The position numbers and the translations under genes were made by a program. From NCBI GenBank assembly GCA_031384605.1, contig JANNAT010000140.1, forward strand, positions 71,500 through 135,499: a stretch of 64,000 bases of DNA, given 5' to 3'. This document shows, one piece after another, positions 59,974-64,000 of this stretch. This stretch comes from JANNAT01 sp031384605 (lineage in GTDB: Bacteria; Pseudomonadota; Alphaproteobacteria; Rhodobacterales; Rhodobacteraceae). The notes beneath the pieces were generated by a model. The model saw only the letters and a list, made by a program, of their open reading frames with translations, was not told the origin of the DNA and searched no databases. Each line of letters starts with the position of its first letter. Position 1 is the first letter of the stretch.

Positions 59974-60735
59974 ATGCTGAAAACCCGCCTGATCCCCTGC
60001 CTTGACGTCGCCAATGGCCGCATTGTCAAAGGCGTGAACTTTACCGGGCTGCGCGATGCGGGCGATCCGGTTGAAGCCGCGCGCACCTATGATGCGGCGG
60101 GCGCGGATGAGTTGTGTTTTCTTGACATCATGGCTACCGAAGAAAATCGCGGCACGATGTTCGATCTGGTCACCCGAACCGCCGAGGCCTGCTTTATGCC
60201 CCTTACCGTGGGCGGCGGCGTGCGCACCGTGGGTGATGTGCGCGCGTTGTTGTTGGCGGGAGCCGATAAGGTATCGTTCAATTCGGCCGCCGTTGCCAAC
60301 CCCGATGTGGTGGCCGATGCCGCCACCCGCTTTGGCAGCCAATGCATCGTCGTGGCGATTGATGCCAAAACCGTAAGCCCCGGAAAGTGGCAGATTTTCA
60401 CCCATGGCGGGCGGCGGGCCACTGGGATTGATGCGGTGGACTTTGCCAAACTGGTGGCAGCCAAGGGGGCGGGCGAAATTCTGCTCACCTCGATGGACCG
60501 TGACGGCACCAAAGCGGGTTTTAACTTGGCCCTGACGCGCGCGATTTCAGATGCGGTCAGCATTCCAGTGATTGCGTCGGGGGGTGTGGGCACTCTGGAT
60601 CATCTGGTGGACGGCGTGCTGTTGGGCGGGGCGTCTGCGGTGCTTGCGGCGTCGATCTTTCACTTTGGTGACTTCACTATCCCCCAAGCCAAAGCCCATA
60701 TGGCTGCCGCAGGCATTCCGATGAGGATGACATGA
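59974..60735 (+). CDS. hisF: Imidazole glycerol phosphate synthase, cyclase subunit
   Basis: A 253-residue TIM barrel. LKTRLIPCLDVANGRIVKGVNF has the catalytic Asp11-region, PLTVGGGVRTVGDVRALLLAGADKVSFN binds phosphate, and ILLTSMDRDGTKAGFNLAL holds the second Asp. It works with HisH to make imidazoleglycerol phosphate. The stop overlaps the hisE start by 4 bp. Confidence 0.97.
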   Translation: MLKTRLIPCLDVANGRIVKGVNFTGLRDAGDPVEAARTYDAAGADELCFLDIMATEENRGTMFDLVTRTAEACFMPLTVGGGVRTVGDVRALLLAGADKVSFNSAAVANPDVVADAATRFGSQCIVVAIDAKTVSPGKWQIFTHGGRRATGIDAVDFAKLVAAKGAGEILLTSMDRDGTKAGFNLALTRAISDAVSIPVIASGGVGTLDHLVDGVLLGGASAVLAASIFHFGDFTIPQAKAHMAAAGIPMRMT

Positions 60736-61040
60736 CAGCGCTAGATCGCCTCGCCGCTACAATTGCCGCGCGCAAAGGCGCTGATCCAGACACTTCCTGG
60801 ACCGCCAAGCTGCTGGCCGCCGGCCCCGAAAAATGCGCCGAAAAGTTTGGCGAAGAGGCGGTTGAAGCGATTATCGAAGCTGTCAAAGGCGACCGCGCCC
60901 GGCTGATATCCGAGGCTGGCGACGTGATTTATCATTTGCTGGTCATGCTGGCCGCGCGCGATATCACGCTGGACGATGTACTTGCAGAACTGGAACGGCG
61001 TGAAGGCGTTTCCGGCATGGTTGAAAAAGCGGGTCGTTGA
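60732..61040 (+). CDS. hisE: Phosphoribosyl-ATP pyrophosphohydrolase
   Basis: A 102-residue MazG-like enzyme. SWTAKLLAAGPEKCAEKFGEEAVEAIIEAV and ARLISEAGDVIYHLLVMLAARDITLDDVLAELERR carry the acidic metal ligands (EE, EAGD). It hydrolyses PR-ATP to PR-AMP in the second step of histidine synthesis. It ends the hisF-hisE pair and is followed by twin hairpins. Confidence 0.95.
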   Translation: MTALDRLAATIAARKGADPDTSWTAKLLAAGPEKCAEKFGEEAVEAIIEAVKGDRARLISEAGDVIYHLLVMLAARDITLDDVLAELERREGVSGMVEKAGR

Positions 61041-61052
61041 AGGGCAGCGAAA

Positions 61053-61100
61053 CAAGGATTTTCTGAAAATCCTTGTCAAAAATCTTTAGAAGATTTTTGA
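61053..61100. terminator. Twin hairpins between convergent hisE and CoA-binding-protein genes
   Basis: CAAGGATTTT (61053-61062) pairs with AAAATCCTTG (61066-61075) around CTG. TCAAAAATCTT (61076-61086) pairs with AAGATTTTTGA (61090-61100) around TAG. The stems are contiguous and AT-rich, with T tracts on both strands, forming a bidirectional terminator. Confidence 0.75.
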
Positions 61101-61102
61101 CT

Positions 61103-61519
61103 TTATAGCCCCAATCGCGGGATCTCTATCGCCGGGCAACGGTTCACCACCACATCCAGACCCGCTTTGCGCGCCGCTTCTGCCGCCACTTCATTGATCA
61201 CACCCAACTGCATCCAAACCACGCGGGCCCCAATGGCAATCGCCTCATCCACAACGGGACCGACCTCTTCGGATCGCCGAAAGATATCCACCATATCAAC
61301 CGCTTCGCCAATATCGGCCAAGCTTGCGCGCACAGGCTCGCCCAAACCGCTGTCTTGCCCCGCCTGCCCCGGATTAACCGGGATCACCCGGTATCCGCGC
61401 CCCTGCAAAAACAGTGCGACGCCATTGCTGGGACGGTCGGCTTTTGGCGACCATCCCACCACGGCAATTGTCTTTACACTTGTCAGGATTTCGCGAATTT
61501 CTGCATCGGTATCAGCCAT
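61103..61519 (-). CDS. CoA-binding domain protein (YccU type)
   Basis: A 138-residue single-domain Rossmann-like CoA-binding protein similar to YccU. TIAVVGWSPKADRPSNGVALFLQGRGYRVIPVNPGQAG is the nucleotide-binding half, and VVWMQLGVINEVAAEAARKAGLDVVVNRCPAIEIPRLG closes it. The role is unknown; related domains occur in succinyl-CoA synthetase. GGGG seven bases upstream favours ATG 61519 over the ATG two codons earlier. Confidence 0.9.
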   Translation of the reverse strand: MADTDAEIREILTSVKTIAVVGWSPKADRPSNGVALFLQGRGYRVIPVNPGQAGQDSGLGEPVRASLADIGEAVDMVDIFRRSEEVGPVVDEAIAIGARVVWMQLGVINEVAAEAARKAGLDVVVNRCPAIEIPRLGL

Positions 61520-61531
61520 GATCATCCCCAG

Positions 61532-61563
61532 AAAAAAGCGCCCAAGCCTATGGCCGGGGCGCT
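61532..61563 (-). terminator. Intrinsic terminator after rlmB
   Basis: AGCGCCC (61537-61543) pairs with GGGCGCT (61557-61563); on the minus strand the stem is followed by a run of six T. It is 141 bp past the rlmB stop and just before the CoA-binding-protein gene. Confidence 0.7.
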
Positions 61564-61703
61564 AAGGTGTGGAACGAGGGACAGTGAACCGAAGATACAG
61601 GTGTTCCGAACCCGTAACTCTCGAATTATACATAGGAAGCTTAACGCCGGATTAAAGGCAGCGTCGCGCATTTGTGATCACCTTTGTCGCATCAAAGATG
61701 TTT

Positions 61704-62489
61704 TCACCGGATTGACGCTGCATAAAGCCCGACCGCGGCTGCATTCGACACGTTCAGGCTGCCAAACGTCCCCGTAAATGGGATACGCGCAATCACGTCA
61801 CAGGTTTCGCGGGTTTTATCGCGCAGGCCCGGCCCCTCGGCGCCCAGCACCAGCGCCACCGCCCGTTTACCCGCTTGCGCCATAGCCACGGGCAGATCAA
61901 CCGTGCCGTCGCCGTCAAGACCGATCAGCACATAGCCATAGGTTTTCAACTCCGCCATTGCATCGGCCAGATTGGTAACCTTCAGATAGGGCTGCCGTTC
62001 CAGCGCGCCGCTTGCGGTTTTGGCCAGTGCCCCGGTTTCCGGCGCGGAATGATGGCGGGGCGCGATCACCGCGCGGGCTCCAAACACCTCGGCAGATCGC
62101 AGCACAGCGCCGACGTTATGCGGATCGGTGACCCGGTCCAACACCACGATCAACGGATTGCCGGTGCCCGAAATGGCGACATCGGCCAGTTTGCCCCAGT
62201 TCAGCACCCGCACTTCCATCGCGGCCCCCTGATGAACCGATCCTTCATCAATCGGCACGTCAAAGCGGCGCGGATCAGCGATTTGCGGCGCAATACCGGC
62301 AAAAGCCACCGCATCTTCCAACTTGTCCAGCGCGTTTTTGGTCACAACCAGTTGCAGCTTTTCACGGCTTGGGTTCATCAGCGCATCACGCACCGCATGC
62401 AGACCAAACAGCCAGACCGTTTCGCGCGCCTCGGCCCGGCGGTTGCGTTCTTTGTCCACTATCCAGGTTGGTTTTTTATCGCCCGACAT
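61704..62489 (-). CDS. rlmB: 23S rRNA 2'-O-ribose methyltransferase (RlmB/TrmH family)
   Basis: A 261-residue SpoU/TrmH methyltransferase. The N-terminal substrate-binding domain (WLFGLHAVRDALMNPSREKLQLVVTKNA) is followed by the knotted SAM domain with its three motifs: VVLDRVTDPHNVGAVLRSAEVFG, LVLGAEGPGLRDKTRETCD and IPFTGTFGSLNVSNAAAVGLY. RlmB modifies G2251 of 23S rRNA. The charged head KKPTWIVDKERNRRAEARE is usual for the alphaproteobacterial form. A tRNA gene lies divergently 134 bp away. Confidence 0.93.
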   Translation of the reverse strand: MSGDKKPTWIVDKERNRRAEARETVWLFGLHAVRDALMNPSREKLQLVVTKNALDKLEDAVAFAGIAPQIADPRRFDVPIDEGSVHQGAAMEVRVLNWGKLADVAISGTGNPLIVVLDRVTDPHNVGAVLRSAEVFGARAVIAPRHHSAPETGALAKTASGALERQPYLKVTNLADAMAELKTYGYVLIGLDGDGTVDLPVAMAQAGKRAVALVLGAEGPGLRDKTRETCDVIARIPFTGTFGSLNVSNAAAVGLYAASIR

Positions 62490-62623
62490 GCCGCACCTTA
62501 CCGCTGTTACCCCCTAAACCATGGGGCCAGTTCGCAGGTCAAGGCAAGCCGAAATCCGATCACCGCCCCATGCGCATTTCGCCTTGACGCCCCCCACCCC
62601 ATTGGCTAATCACCGCCACTAGT

Positions 62624-62707
62624 GGGCGACGTGCTGCAAGGTGCGGCAGGAGACTGTAACTCTCCCGAGGCGACTCGTGCCTGGTTCGATTCCAGGGTCG
62701 CCCACCA
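62624..62707 (+). tRNA. tRNA-Tyr (anticodon GTA)
   Basis: An 84-nt class II cloverleaf. Acceptor GGGCGAC (62624-62630) pairs with GTCGCCC (62697-62703), followed by discriminator A and encoded CCA. The anticodon stem GGAGA/TCTCC holds the loop CTGTAAC with GTA at 62656-62658, T33 and A37. A long variable arm CGAG-GCGA-CTCG fits tyrosine. The T arm is CCTGG-TTCGATT-CCAGG. The D arm (GCTG..CGGC or CTGC..GCAG) is compact and position 8 is G where U is nearly universal, so a covariance-model check is worthwhile. Confidence 0.75.
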
Positions 62708-62958
62708 TTAGACTCAGATATAGCGTGCAATACCGCGCAAATGTCTGATTTTAATAGACAAAAATATCAATCTAAAGCTAAAGTTTGTGCCGCAATGTGC
62801 AGTATTGTGCATCAGACTTGTTGGATTGTTGGACAAAATAGCTGTGTCCAACAAAAAATTCTGGCAATAGCCTCCCCTTTGGCGCACCTGAATACTTGAT
62901 AGGCAGAACCCCCGGACAGTGTGTTGGACACGGCTTTTGGAGAGACTCCTGTTGTTTG
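62708..62958. other. AT-rich flank between tRNA and CRISPR array
   Basis: No convincing gene. The first 170 bp are clearly AT-rich. GTTGGAC (62823-62829) can pair with GTCCAAC (62844-62850), and a related GTGTTGGACAC lies near 62921. If crRNA is transcribed from the minus strand, as repeat homology suggests, this is the leader-distal end of the array and the hairpin may help end its transcript. If not, it would be the leader. Confidence 0.5.
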
Positions 62959-64000
62959 CGGTTCATCCCCGCGTAGGCGGGGAACGCGCGCCCGATAACT
63001 CAAGATGGTCTGACGTTTTCGGTTCATCCCCGCGTGGGCGGGGAACGCCATACCGAAATGCTGGACCAACTCACTGCCGCCGGTTCATCCCCGCGTGGGC
63101 GGGGAACGCAGCATGCCCGTTCAAGTGTTGGCGCGCAAAGGCGGTTCATCCCCGCGTGGGCGGGGAACGCGCCCGCATCATGGGCTATGTCCACAGATCC
63201 AGCGGTTTATCCCCGCGTGGGCGGGGAACGCGTTCAGTCGCACCGATAGGGCGGGCTGGGCGACGGTTCATCCCCGCGTGGGCGGGGAACGCCGCGTTTT
63301 GCAGATTATCGGCCATGGGTATTCCGGTTCATCGCCGCGTGGGCGGGGAACGCCCAAACATGGTTACGCCCGTTGAAACGATCAACGGTTCATCCCCGCG
63401 TGGGCGGGGAACGCATATCTGTGGGTGTCATCATGGCGCTATCTTTCGGTTCATCCCCGCGTGGGCGGGGAACGCGCGGCTGTTGACCAGTTGCTAGCCA
63501 AAATTCACGGTTCATCCCCGCGTGGGCGGGGAACGCATTGGGTGCGCAAGTGGTGCCTAGAGGCAGGGCGGTTCATCCCCGCGTGGGCGGGGAACGCTGC
63601 GACAAAGTAAAGCCCGCTTTGGCCGCCGTCGGTTCATCCCCGCGTGGGCGGGGAACGCCCCGCTGCCCTGCGATATTCGTGACGAAAATCCGGTTCATCC
63701 CCGCGTGGGCAGGGAACGCGTGGGGTGGTGGGGGAACTGGACTACAGCCAGCGGTTCATCCCCGCGTGGGCGGGGAACGCTGCGGGCCAGACGGGTTGCA
63801 CTGCGGTATCGGCGGTTCATCCCCGCGTGGGCGGGGAACGCTAGATATCGGATTGATTGACGCCACCCGGTTCCGGTTCATCCCCGCGTGGGCGGGGACC
63901 GCGTATCGCGCGAGGCGATTTCCGCTATATACAACGGTTCACCCCCGCTGGGGCGGGGAACGCCGCTATTTCTGGGGTATATCCCAGCGCGGGTTCGGTT
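62959..64000 (-). CRISPR. CRISPR array, type I-E-like 29-bp repeats (runs past the window end)
   Basis: Seventeen full 29-bp repeats start at 62959 and every 61 bp to 63935, and an eighteenth begins at 63996 and is cut. All spacers are 32 bp. The repeat begins CGGTTCATCCCCGCG and ends GGGCGGGGAACGC, with the stem CCCCGC/GCGGGG. It resembles the E. coli type I-E repeat in the same orientation, so the likely transcript is the minus strand with the 5' handle AUGAACCG. Variant repeats: 62959, 63203, 63325, 63691 and 63874 (one change each), 63935 (several). No cas gene is in the window. Confidence 0.97.

Noticed and set aside
62919..63497. Plus-strand open frame of 192 codons with a repeating FIPAWAGNA-like peptide, and several shorter ones beside it
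   Set aside because: It is the translation of the CRISPR repeats; the 61-bp period (not a multiple of three) makes the peptide appear in all frames.
1..64000. Prophage, integron or transposase genes
   Set aside because: No integrase, transposase, capsid or terminase-like protein is seen in any frame; the tRNA at 62624 is not flanked by an obvious direct repeat of its 3' end within the window.

Overview
The window looks like chromosomal DNA of a phototrophic member of the Rhodobacterales (Roseobacter-type). The evidence is a G+C-rich, densely packed gene order full of 4-bp ATGA overlaps, a pucBAC light-harvesting 2 operon with paired PpsR/CrtJ-type sites, a PopZ-like protein, several small proteins that look lineage-specific, and catabolic operons for aromatic acids and sugars. 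No rRNA, transposase or phage gene is visible.

Layout. 1-13.7 kb is mostly housekeeping: a partial gamma-glutamyl-GABA hydrolase, a DUF305 protein, a drug/metabolite exporter, a class V aminotransferase, an MsbA-like ABC exporter with ygfZ, efp, a PopZ-like protein, protein-isoaspartate methyltransferase with TolC, a membrane protein, an FAH-family enzyme and a sugar transferase. 13.9-26.8 kb is a divergent 2-aminobenzoyl-CoA (anthranilate) pathway: CoA ligase, RidA, thioesterase, acyl-CoA dehydrogenase, hydratase, MarR, SDR and the two-domain monooxygenase/reductase on the minus strand; hydratase, 3-hydroxyacyl-CoA dehydrogenase, thiolase, kynureninase-like enzyme and flavin reductase on the plus strand. 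A perfect 18-bp palindrome lies between the two arms. 26.9-40.3 kb is a second divergent catabolic unit: indolepyruvate-type 2-oxoacid:ferredoxin oxidoreductase, MarR, cyclase-family hydrolase, two paralogous FAD oxidoreductases and a dipeptide-type ABC importer. Its substrate is unknown; adjacency suggests that it feeds the aminobenzoyl-CoA module.

40.3-54.8 kb is a sugar module consistent with L-fucose or a related deoxy sugar: ABC importer, two FucU-like mutarotases, sugar kinase, aldo/keto reductase, sugar isomerase, UxaA-family dehydratase and a GntR regulator. The palindrome CTAACATGTTAG recurs at three of its promoters, which defines a likely regulon. The puc operon (43.0-45.9 kb) sits between the substrate-binding-protein gene and the permease genes of this importer. 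The LH2 alpha subunit has Phe44-Leu45 in place of the usual aromatic pair, which predicts a blue-shifted antenna.

54.9-62.7 kb is again housekeeping: phosphomannomutase, hisBH, an exporter, a DUF2147 protein, hisAFE, a CoA-binding protein, rlmB and a tRNA with a GTA anticodon. From 62,959 to the right edge runs a CRISPR array of type I-E-like 29-bp repeats (17 full repeats, the 18th cut by the window end). Its cas genes are not in view. Several structured non-coding elements (7.2-7.4 kb, 26.1-26.2 kb and a five-copy hairpin-plus-GTATTT family) lie between genes.
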